This document shows, piece after piece, positions 35,248 through 42,066 of a stretch of 64,000 nt of DNA (positions are counted from its first letter, which is position 1; every line of letters begins with the position of its first letter). The notes under the pieces are model-generated. The model made no database searches. It was not told the DNA's origin and saw only the letters and a program-made list of their open reading frames with translations. A program made the position numbers and the translations under genes. Origin of the DNA: UBA5216 sp043743335. GTDB taxonomy: Bacteria > Pseudomonadota > Gammaproteobacteria > Burkholderiales > SG8-41. Where the stretch lies: contig JAYTWR010000171.1 of the NCBI GenBank assembly GCA_043743335.1, positions 6,360-70,359 of the forward strand, read 5' to 3'.

Positions 35248-36576
35248 ATGCTTGATCGCACACCTTTCGAAAGCAATCTTGTGGGCTTGATAGAGCCGGG
35301 CCGCGTACACCGGCGCGTCTACACCGATCCGCAGGTGTTCGACGCCGAAATGGAGCGCATTTTCGGCCACGCATGGCTCTACATCGGCCACGCCAGCCAG
35401 GTGCCCAAAGCGGGCGACTTCATCACCACCGACATGGGCCGCCAACCGGTAATCCTTACCCGTCACAGCGACGGCACGCTCCACGTGCTGCTCAACCGCT
35501 GCGCCCATCGCGGACCCAAGGTGGTGAACGAGCGCTGCGGTCACCGTAAACAACTCACCTGCCTCTATCACGGCTGGACCTACGACACCGACGGCAAGCT
35601 GCTGCGCGTGCCGGTGCCGGAAGGCTGCGCGCCGGGTTTTGACACCGGCAAATTCGGGCTTGCGCGCGTACCGCGCATGCAGGTCTATCGCGGCTTTGTG
35701 TTTGCCAGCCTCGCCGCCCAAGGGCCGACGTTTGACGCGCATATCGGCGCGATGACCGCCAATATCGATGACTTGGTGGATCGCGCACCCGACGGCGAAA
35801 TAGCGCTCGACGCAGGTATGCACCGCTACATCTATCGCGGCAACTGGAAGTTGCAAATTGAAAACGTGCTGGATTCGTATCACGTGCCCTTCAGCCATGC
35901 CTCGACAGTACGGCACGACGGCACGCAATTCACGCGGCGCGAAGGCGACGAAAAAGGCGCGCAAGTGGTGGACGGCAAAGCGGTCGAAGGCAAAGCCGAG
36001 AAGGTCTCCAGCGACTGGAAAAAGCGCAAGAGTTTTACCGTGCCCTTCGGCCACGGCTGGACCAGCAACACCGAGCTGAACGACAGCAAGCGCGCCAGCG
36101 CCGTTTACGATGAATACAAGCGCGCGCTGGCCGCTAGGGTCGGTGAGGCGCGTATGCAGCACATTTTGACCCCGCGCCTGCACAACACCCTGATTTATCC
36201 CAATGTGTCGATCATGGGCCTGAACATCCACGTGCGCGTGATTAAGCCGCTGGCGGTGGATTTGACCGAGGTCAACATTTATCCGGTGCGGCTGGCCGGC
36301 GCGCCGGACGCGATGAACGCTGCAAACATACGCCTGTTGAATGTCACTCACGCCGCGGCTTCATTTGTGCAGTCTGACGACCTTGAAGCCTTCGCCCGCA
36401 CCCAAACGGGGCTGCGCAGTGAGCAAACCGATTGGGTAGACATTTCGCGCGGCCTCGGTGTGGAAGAAACACACCAGTCGTCCGGTGTTGCACAGGGCTT
36501 GGCAACACACGAAATGGTGGTGCGCTCGCAATACGCCGCGTGGCGCGATTACATGGGCGAGGCGCACGCGCAATGA
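35248..36576 (+). CDS. Aromatic ring-hydroxylating dioxygenase, alpha subunit
   Basis: 442 residues. The Rieske [2Fe-2S] ligands are in NRCAHRGPKV near residue 85 and TCLYHGWTYD near residue 104. The mononuclear iron site is in ENVLDSYHVPFSHAST near residue 205 (two His, and an Asp farther on). It adds O2 to, or demethylates or hydroxylates, an aromatic acid, with electrons from a reductase not found in this window. ATG 35248 has TTGGGGA 6 nt upstream; the extra 49 residues of the open frame overlap the divergent receptor. It is coupled to the beta subunit by a 4-nt overlap. Resembles the benzoate/anthranilate/salicylate hydroxylase group by architecture. Confidence 0.93.
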   Translation: MLDRTPFESNLVGLIEPGRVHRRVYTDPQVFDAEMERIFGHAWLYIGHASQVPKAGDFITTDMGRQPVILTRHSDGTLHVLLNRCAHRGPKVVNERCGHRKQLTCLYHGWTYDTDGKLLRVPVPEGCAPGFDTGKFGLARVPRMQVYRGFVFASLAAQGPTFDAHIGAMTANIDDLVDRAPDGEIALDAGMHRYIYRGNWKLQIENVLDSYHVPFSHASTVRHDGTQFTRREGDEKGAQVVDGKAVEGKAEKVSSDWKKRKSFTVPFGHGWTSNTELNDSKRASAVYDEYKRALAARVGEARMQHILTPRLHNTLIYPNVSIMGLNIHVRVIKPLAVDLTEVNIYPVRLAGAPDAMNAANIRLLNVTHAAASFVQSDDLEAFARTQTGLRSEQTDWVDISRGLGVEETHQSSGVAQGLATHEMVVRSQYAAWRDYMGEAHAQ

Positions 36577-37052
36577 GTCACCATCGCGAGACCTTTGAAT
36601 TGTTTTTGATCGAAGAAGCGCGCCTGCTCGACGAGCGGCGCTTTCGTGAATGGATGGGTTTGTTCACCGATGACGGCGTGTATTGGGTGCCGTCTACGCC
36701 AGATCAGCACAGCCCGCACACCCAAGCCTCGCTGTTTTACGACGACCGTCAGCTCATGACCACCCGCATCGAGCGGCTAGAACACCCGCTGATCCATGTG
36801 CAATCGCCGCCCTCGCAGACCGTGCATCTGGTGTCCAACGTGGCCATACAATCAGCGGACGATGCGGTGGGTGTGTATACGATTACATCAAACATGATCA
36901 TGACGGAGTTTCGCCTCGACCAGCAGCGCATGTTCGCGGGCCGGCAAACGCATCAACTGCAACGCGATGGTGCAGGATTTCGTATCGCGCAGAAGCGCGT
37001 GGATTTGGTGAATTGTCAGGGCGCATTTGAGGCAATGGCCGTGCCCATCTAA
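36573..37052 (+). CDS. Aromatic ring-hydroxylating dioxygenase, beta subunit
   Basis: 159 residues of the SnoaL-like cone fold. EARLLDERRFREWMGLFTDDGVYWVPS at the N-terminus and QRMFAGRQTHQLQRDGAGFRIAQKRVDLVNC at the C-terminus are the recognised marks of the small structural subunit. ATG 36573 overlaps the alpha stop (ATGA); the longer frame upstream is inside the alpha gene. It stabilises the alpha3-beta3 complex. A strong terminator follows 16 bp later, so the two-gene transcript ends here and the ferredoxin and reductase must come from elsewhere. Confidence 0.92.
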   Translation: MSHHRETFELFLIEEARLLDERRFREWMGLFTDDGVYWVPSTPDQHSPHTQASLFYDDRQLMTTRIERLEHPLIHVQSPPSQTVHLVSNVAIQSADDAVGVYTITSNMIMTEFRLDQQRMFAGRQTHQLQRDGAGFRIAQKRVDLVNCQGAFEAMAVPI

Positions 37053-37067
37053 AAACCCATAAAAAAC

Positions 37068-37100
37068 AAAGGCGTGACCCGCGAGGGTCACGCCTTTTTT
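37068..37100. terminator. Bidirectional rho-independent terminator
   Basis: A perfect 10-bp stem GGCGTGACCC/GGGTCACGCC with a 4-base loop, flanked by A-run on the left and six T residues on the right. It lies between the convergent beta-subunit and etfA genes. Confidence 0.95.
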
Positions 37101-37146
37101 ATGGCGTGTTGAACGAGGTCTAAATCAACCCAACATCAACCCAATA

Positions 37147-38088
37147 TCAACCCAGTTCCTTGACCATCTCCGGCACAGCCTTGAACAGATCATCCACCAC
37201 CCAGTAGCTCGCCACCGAGAATATCGGCGCTTCCGCATCCTTGTTAATGGCAATAATCACTTTGCTGTCTTTCATACCGGCCAGATGCTGAATGGCACCG
37301 GAGATGCCCACCGCGACATACAGTTCCGGCGCAACAATCTTGCCGGTTTGACCGACCTGATAGTCGTTAGGCACAAAGCCCGAATCCACCGCCGCACGCG
37401 ATGCGCCCACGGCGGCGCCGAGTTTGTCGGCGAGCGGTTCGAGGATTTTGAAATTCTCGGCGCTGCCCATGCCACGCCCCCCGGAGACGATGATGCGCGC
37501 CGCCGTGAGTTCAGGACGTGCTGACTTGGTGAGTTCCTGCCCGTTGAACTTGGACAGGCCCGCATCCGCCGCCGCCGCCAGTGCTTCCACCGCAGCCGAA
37601 CCGCCCCCATTTTCCAACACCGCTGCCGGATCAAATGCTGTGCCGCGCACCGTGATCACCTTGATCGCGTCGCTCGACTGCACGGTCACCATCACATTCC
37701 CCGCGTAGGTTGGGCGCACAAAGGTGTCCGCCGAAACGACGCCGCTGATATCGGAAATCTGCTGCACGTCGAGCATCGCGGCCACGCGCGGCATGAAGTT
37801 CTTGCCGACGCCGGTAGCCGGCGCAACGATATGGGTGTAGTTTTTGGCGATGCTCAACACCAGCGCCGTCATGTTTTCCGCCAGCCACCCTTCGTAGTGC
37901 GGCGCATCTGCCACCAGCACTTTGGCGACGCCTTTGACTTGGGCTGCCGCAGCGCCTGCTTCTGCGCATTGATGCCCCGCGATCAGCACCGTGACATCGC
38001 CACCGAGTTGGGTGGCCGCGGTAATCGTATTGGCCGTGCCCGGCTTGAGTTGCTTGCCGTCGTGTTCAGCTATAACCAGGATTGTCAT
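37147..38088 (-). CDS. etfA: Electron transfer flavoprotein alpha subunit
   Basis: 313 residues. Short N-terminal ILVIAEHDGKQLKPGTANTITAA, the FAD-binding segment IIVSGGRGMGSAENFKILEPLADKLGAAVGASRAAVD, then YVAVGISGAIQHLAGMKDSKVIIAINKDAEAPIF, all EtfA landmarks. With EtfB it collects electrons from acyl-CoA dehydrogenases and passes them to ETF-QO. The start follows directly after the etfB stop. The pair should serve the fatty-acid and aromatic acyl-CoA dehydrogenases of this region. Confidence 0.97.
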   Translation of the reverse strand: MTILVIAEHDGKQLKPGTANTITAATQLGGDVTVLIAGHQCAEAGAAAAQVKGVAKVLVADAPHYEGWLAENMTALVLSIAKNYTHIVAPATGVGKNFMPRVAAMLDVQQISDISGVVSADTFVRPTYAGNVMVTVQSSDAIKVITVRGTAFDPAAVLENGGGSAAVEALAAAADAGLSKFNGQELTKSARPELTAARIIVSGGRGMGSAENFKILEPLADKLGAAVGASRAAVDSGFVPNDYQVGQTGKIVAPELYVAVGISGAIQHLAGMKDSKVIIAINKDAEAPIFSVASYWVVDDLFKAVPEMVKELG

Positions 38089-38838
38089 TTAGATGACCCT
38101 CGCTTCATTCTTGAGTTTGGCAACGAGTTCTTTCACGTCGGCCACTTTGACGCCGGAACTGCGCTTGGCGGGCTCTTCCACCTTCAGCGTTTTCAGACGC
38201 GGCTTGATGTCTACACCCAGCGCATCCGGCTTGATGTTTTCCAGCGGCTTTTTCTTCGCCTTCATGATGTTGGGCAGCGTGACATACCGCGGCTCATTCA
38301 GACGCAGATCGGCAGTCACCACCGCCGGCACTTTCACCGTAAGTCTTTCTAGACCGCCGTCGATTTCGCGCGTGATTTCGGCACTGTCACCGTTGATGGT
38401 CACATTCGAAATATGCGTCGCCTGCGGCCAACCCAGCAGCGCCGCCAGCATCTGGCCGCACTGATTGGAATCGTCGTCGATGGCCTGCTTGCCCATGATG
38501 ACCAGACGCGGCTGCTCTTTCTCGACAATGGCTTTCAGCACTTTGGCGACGGCCAACGGCTGCACTTCCTCGGTGGTTTCGACGAGGATGCCGCGATCAG
38601 CGCCCATCGCCATAGCGGTGCGGATGGTTTCCTGGCATTGCAGCGTGCCGATGGATACCACTACGATTTCGGTAACGATGCCCGCTTCTTTCATGCGCAC
38701 GGCCTGCTCGACCGCGATTTCGCAAAACGGGTTGATCGTCATTTTGATATTGGCCGTCTCGACCCCGGTGCCGTCGGATTTGACGCGCACCTTCACATAC
38801 GGGTCGATCACGCGCTTGGCCGTGACCAGAACTTTCAT
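38089..38838 (-). CDS. etfB: Electron transfer flavoprotein beta subunit
   Basis: 249 residues. MKVLVTAKRVIDPYVKVRVK at the start, NPFCEIAVEQAVRMKEAGI and the AMP-binding GKQAIDDDSNQCGQMLAALLGWPQATH, and SGVKVADVKELVAKLKNEARVI at the end, the EtfB plan. Translation ends just before the etfA ATG. A strong AAGGAG site stands upstream of the start. Upstream lies a decayed non-coding zone that holds an AT-rich repeat copy about 95 nt away. Confidence 0.97.
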   Translation of the reverse strand: MKVLVTAKRVIDPYVKVRVKSDGTGVETANIKMTINPFCEIAVEQAVRMKEAGIVTEIVVVSIGTLQCQETIRTAMAMGADRGILVETTEEVQPLAVAKVLKAIVEKEQPRLVIMGKQAIDDDSNQCGQMLAALLGWPQATHISNVTINGDSAEITREIDGGLERLTVKVPAVVTADLRLNEPRYVTLPNIMKAKKKPLENIKPDALGVDIKPRLKTLKVEEPAKRSSGVKVADVKELVAKLKNEARVI

Positions 38839-38933
38839 TGCGACTCCTTTGGAGGGACAGATGGGAAGAAACAGCCGACTATTTTAGCCGAAAGCATCAG
38901 CGCGCGAAACCTCCGGCATTTCACGGCCAGCAC

Positions 38934-38955
38934 GTAACTATTTAATTTTATTGAG
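38934..38955 (+). repeat. Dispersed AT-rich repeat, copy 5 (variant)
   Basis: GTAACTATTTAATTTTATTGAG, 95 nt upstream of the etfB start. Confidence 0.5.
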
Positions 38956-38977
38956 TTTTATAAAGTGGACTGAAATT

Positions 38978-39132
38978 TCACCGCGAGCGCCAGCGGGCGT
39001 GGTCGTAGCTGTAGCCCGTGGTTTCGAGTATCGCGTTTTCCTCAACTTGAATGAGCTGGCCGGCGGTGGCGTAGTGGTAGTCGCAGCGCGCGCCGCGTGC
39101 GGCTATTTCAGGCGCAAGAGGCGGGTGACAAA
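38978..39132 (-). pseudogene. RHS/YD-repeat-like C-terminal relic
   Basis: One minus-strand frame reads RCDYHYATAGQLIQVEEN, AILETTGYSYDHARWRSR then stop. The spacing of Tyr-x-Tyr, Gly-Gln-Leu and TTGYSYD resembles YD repeats of Rhs proteins. The frame is open only for about 50 codons and has no start or ribosome site, so it would be a remnant bounded by two AT-rich repeat copies. This is a weak call; chance resemblance is possible. Confidence 0.3.
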
Positions 39133-39133
39133 T

Positions 39134-39157
39134 TTATCAATAAAAACAGTTACTTAC
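39134..39157 (-). repeat. Dispersed AT-rich repeat, copy 6 (variant)
   Basis: Minus strand GTAAGTAACTGTTTTTATTGA, nearly identical to the variant at 45607-45634; about 200 nt before the HicB-like gene. Confidence 0.5.
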
Positions 39158-39357
39158 ATCGTATCTCCCATTTTGCGTTGCGACTTTGCTTGTTAACGGT
39201 CAAAAGCGTAGTCACATTGCCCTTGTCACTTACGAAACCCCTTGGAGATTGGCGGTGCGTGGCGCTATTTCGCGCCTGCTTTCCATCAGGACAGCCACTT
39301 GTCCACCGTGATCGATTCTGCGATATTGACGCCCTTTGGCGTCGCAACGAGGCGGAC

Positions 39358-39564
39358 ATGAACGAACTGATATTTGTAGTCGAAGAAGCGCCCGAGGGCG
39401 GTTACACGGCACAGGCGCTGGGCGCAGCCATTTGCACGGAAGCCGACGACTTAAAGAGCCTGCAACAAAATGTGCGTGACGCCGTGAAGTGTCATTTCGA
39501 GCCGGCCAAAACGCCCGCGATGGTGCGATTGCATTTTGTGCGCGATGAACTGATCGCAGTATGA
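39358..39564 (+). CDS. hicB: HicB-like antitoxin
   Basis: 68 residues. MNELIFVVEEAPEGGYTAQALGAAICTEADDLKSLQQNVRDAVKCHFE has the partial RNase-H-like fold of short HicB antitoxins. There is no DNA-binding helix at the C-terminus, as in the short subgroup. ATG 39358 is used; the open frame before it looks random. Its stop overlaps the HicA start by 4 nt, the normal layout in antitoxin-first pairs. Confidence 0.8.
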   Translation: MNELIFVVEEAPEGGYTAQALGAAICTEADDLKSLQQNVRDAVKCHFEPAKTPAMVRLHFVRDELIAV

Positions 39565-39809
39565 GATTGCCTCGCGACGTTTCCGGTCGCGACTTAGCGA
39601 AGGCTGCCGGTGCTCTGGGTTACCAGATCACGCGCCAGGCGGGCAGCCATATCCGGCTCACCACGCAACGCAATGGCGAGCACCACATCACCATCCCCGC
39701 GCACGAAACGCTGAAAGTGGGCACCCTGGCGGCGATCGTCGGGCACATCGCGGCGCACATTGCGATCGAGCGCGACGAAGTTGCCAGACTGCTATTCCCG
39801 GGAAGGTGA
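39561..39809 (+). CDS. hicA: HicA-like mRNA interferase toxin
   Basis: 82 residues of the double-stranded-RNA-binding-like HicA fold. AAGALGYQITRQAGSHIRLTTQ carries the active His in GSH, and EHHITIPAHETLKVGTLAAIV is the second conserved segment. Family toxins cut mRNA on the ribosome and are neutralised by HicB. The C-terminal 20 residues extend past a minimal HicA. ATGA overlap with hicB. It lies in a decayed zone with repeats, suggesting a mobile history. Confidence 0.82.
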   Translation: MRLPRDVSGRDLAKAAGALGYQITRQAGSHIRLTTQRNGEHHITIPAHETLKVGTLAAIVGHIAAHIAIERDEVARLLFPGR

Positions 39810-39884
39810 CCGCCATTGTTATTGCGCGAGATGCGCAAGTTGAGCTGCAAGTGCGGCGGTTGAATATCAGTCTGTGATTACCGT

Positions 39885-39969
39885 AGGGCGCCAATATGCG
39901 CAGCGCATTGCGCCGCATGGCCTGACGATGGACTACATAAGGCGCATTGCCCTTCGGTTATTGCGCCCT
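39885..39969. repeat. Inverted repeat with GGGCGCAAT ends
   Basis: AGGGCGCCAATATGCGC on the left and GGTTATTGCGCCCT on the right, with inner GCATTGCGCC-type segments that also pair. It is related to the element at 12845-12908, more diverged internally. It lies between hicA and the end of a Bug receptor gene. Confidence 0.6.
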
Positions 39970-40027
39970 GCGCGCACCGCATAAAGCACATCGCCGTGAC
40001 CCGTAACAGCAGCGTCAGCAGCAACCA

Positions 40028-41080
40028 TCAATCGATCCTCGCCCCCGCGCGTTTGACGATCTCGCCCCACTTGGCGTATTCGCTGCGGATGTATTGCGCA
40101 AATTGTTCCGGCGTGCCGCCCGCCGGCTCGGAGCCGATCAGCGTGACTTTTTCTCTGTAGCTCGTTGAAGCCACCATGCGATTGAGTTCCGCGTTCAGGC
40201 GCATGATCGCCGCGCGCGGCATCGCCGCCGGGCCGACGATGCCCGTCCAGGTGGTTGCTTCGTAACCCGGCACGCCCGCCTCGGCGATGGTCGGAAATTC
40301 CGGCAGTGCTTCGACCCGTTTCGGGCCGCTCACCGCCAGCCCGCGCACGCGCCCGCCTCGGGCGTGTGGCGTGATGGAGTTGGTACTTTCCAGCATGATC
40401 TGCACCTGCCCCGCGATCAATTCGGTGATCGCCGCCGCACCGCCTTTATACGGCACATGCACCGCCTGCGTGCCGGTCATGCTTTTGAACAATTCAAAGC
40501 CTACGTGGCCCGGCGTGCCGTTGCCGCTGGAGGCGTAATTCAATTTGCCGGGATTCTGTTTCGCAAAGCTGATGAGGTCGCGCACGCTTTTGAACGGTGT
40601 TGTCGGCCCCACCGCCAGCAGCATCTGCCCGGTGGTGGTTTGCGCAATCGGTGCCAAGTCTTTCTGCACGTCGACCGGCGGTTTTTGCAGCATGTTGGGG
40701 CTGATCGCCAGCGCGCCGATCATGCCGTAAGCGATGGTGTAACCGTCGGGCGGCGCCTTCGCCGCGATTTCCAGCCCCAGTAGCAACGCGCCGCCGGGAC
40801 GGTTATCGACAATCACCTGCTGCTTCAAGCGCGTGGTGAGCTCGCCCGCGATAATGCGCGCCACCGTGTCGGAAGCGCTGCCGGAGGCTTGCGGCACAAT
40901 CAGGCGTATGGGGCGCGAGGGGTAGTCTTGTACCGGCGCCTGCGCCCACACCGGTGCGCTCATCATCAGCATACTCACTGCCAGCAGGCTCACCAGCGGT
41001 AGACATAGCGCAGAAAATGCGCACTGACCACAAAAATAATTCAATAAAAACAAATAGTTAAGTAATTTAAATGGCTTCAA
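40028..41080 (-). CDS. Bug/TctC-family periplasmic solute receptor
   Basis: 350 residues. The long leader (LFLLNYFCGQCAFSALCLPLVSLLAVSMLMMSAPVWA) precedes DYPSRPIRLIVPQASGSASDTVARII and VDNRPGGALLLGLEIAAKA, the family pattern. The first codons carry a variant of the AT-rich repeat, giving the unusual NYLFLLNYF stretch, and the export signal is longer than normal. The ATG overlaps the stop of the upstream Bug gene by 4 nt. Third receptor gene product of a TonB-receptor operon; substrate unknown. Confidence 0.9.
   Translation of the reverse strand: MKPFKLLNYLFLLNYFCGQCAFSALCLPLVSLLAVSMLMMSAPVWAQAPVQDYPSRPIRLIVPQASGSASDTVARIIAGELTTRLKQQVIVDNRPGGALLLGLEIAAKAPPDGYTIAYGMIGALAISPNMLQKPPVDVQKDLAPIAQTTTGQMLLAVGPTTPFKSVRDLISFAKQNPGKLNYASSGNGTPGHVGFELFKSMTGTQAVHVPYKGGAAAITELIAGQVQIMLESTNSITPHARGGRVRGLAVSGPKRVEALPEFPTIAEAGVPGYEATTWTGIVGPAAMPRAAIMRLNAELNRMVASTSYREKVTLIGSEPAGGTPEQFAQYIRSEYAKWGEIVKRAGARID
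41043..41069 (-). repeat. Dispersed AT-rich repeat, copy 7 (variant)
   Basis: Minus strand AAATTACTTAACTATTTGTTTTTATTG, inside codons 4-12 of the Bug gene. Confidence 0.5.
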
Positions 41081-42066
41081 TTGAACACCACCTTCGCCTC
41101 TTTAATGACCCGCCCCATGCGCTCGAACTCGCGCTTGATGTGCGCCGCGAATTCGTCCGGCGAACTGCCCATGGGGATTACCGCTTCGCTGATGAAACGA
41201 TCCTGCAGTTCTTTCGATTTCACCACCGTCACAATTTCCTTGTTCAGCCGGTCGATTATCGCGCGCGGCGTTTGCGCGGGCGCGCTGATGCCGTACCACG
41301 AGCTCGATTCAAAACCGGCGAGACCGCTCTCCGCCACCGTGGGCACATCAGCCATCGCCGGTGAACGTTTGGCGCCGGTCATCGCGATGGCGCGCACCTT
41401 GCCGTTTTTGACGTGCGGCAACATCGCCACCGCACTGGAAAACATCAGCGGCACCTGCCCGCTCATCACATCCGTCATTGCCAGCGATAAACCTTTGTAC
41501 GGCACGTGCGTGAGTTTTACGCCGGCCATCATCGCGAACAATTCGGTCGACAAATGCGTAGCGCCGCCGATGCCGTTCGAAGCGTAATTCACCTCGCCCG
41601 GCTTGGCCTTGGTCAAGGCAATCAATGCTTTGATCGAGCGCACCGGCAAAGAAGGATGCACCACCACCAGCAACGGCGCTGCGGCGATCAAACTCACCGG
41701 CGCAAAATCTTTCACCGGATCGTAGAGTGCCTTTTTCTGCGCATGCGGCACGATAGACATCAACGCCGCATTGGCGAGCAACAACGTGTAGCCGTCCGGC
41801 GGCGCACGCAACACCAGCTCGGCGCCGATCAAGCCGCCCGCGCCTGCGCGGTTGTCGACCACAATTTGCTGGCCCAGTGCGGGCGCGATTTTTTGCCCGA
41901 TCAAGCGCGCGATAGTGTCGTTGCCGCCACCGGGTGCCAGCGGCACGATCAGGCGTATGGATTTGGTGGGGTAACCCTGTGCTGCGCTCCAGGTCGGCGC
42001 AAGCAGCGCGCCAGCGCACAACAGATAATAACTGTAACTAGTTGATTTAAAATGAAAATTCAGCAT
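41077..42066 (-). CDS. Bug/TctC-family periplasmic solute receptor
   Basis: 329 residues with leader YSYYLLCAGALLAPTWSAA, then YPTKSIRLIVPLAPGGGNDTIARLIG and VDNRAGAGGLIGAELVLRA. The first codons MLNFHFKSTSYSYY come from a reverse copy of the AT-rich repeat. Start overlaps the TonB receptor stop by 20 nt and its end overlaps the next Bug gene by 4 nt. Two tandem Bug genes under one TonB receptor imply paired uptake of related anions; this is inference. Confidence 0.9.
   Translation of the reverse strand: MLNFHFKSTSYSYYLLCAGALLAPTWSAAQGYPTKSIRLIVPLAPGGGNDTIARLIGQKIAPALGQQIVVDNRAGAGGLIGAELVLRAPPDGYTLLLANAALMSIVPHAQKKALYDPVKDFAPVSLIAAAPLLVVVHPSLPVRSIKALIALTKAKPGEVNYASNGIGGATHLSTELFAMMAGVKLTHVPYKGLSLAMTDVMSGQVPLMFSSAVAMLPHVKNGKVRAIAMTGAKRSPAMADVPTVAESGLAGFESSSWYGISAPAQTPRAIIDRLNKEIVTVVKSKELQDRFISEAVIPMGSSPDEFAAHIKREFERMGRVIKEAKVVFN
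42034..42052 (+). repeat. Dispersed AT-rich repeat, copy 8 (variant)
   Basis: GTAACTAGTTGATTTAAAA, within codons 5-11 of the minus-strand Bug gene. Confidence 0.6.

Larger units (their letters stand above)
38839..39357. other. Long non-coding gap with relics
   Basis: 520 bases without a supportable intact gene. It holds two copies of the dispersed AT-rich repeat (38934 and 39134) and, on the minus strand, a short RHS-like relic at about 38978-39132. Confidence 0.55.

Noticed and set aside
35212..36351. Minus-strand open frame of 379 codons opposite the Rieske alpha subunit
   Set aside because: Shadow frame; the sense strand has Rieske and iron-site motifs.
39097..39357. N-terminal extension of the HicB-like gene
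   Set aside because: The upstream residues look random, while the ATG at 39358 begins the normal HicB start and size.
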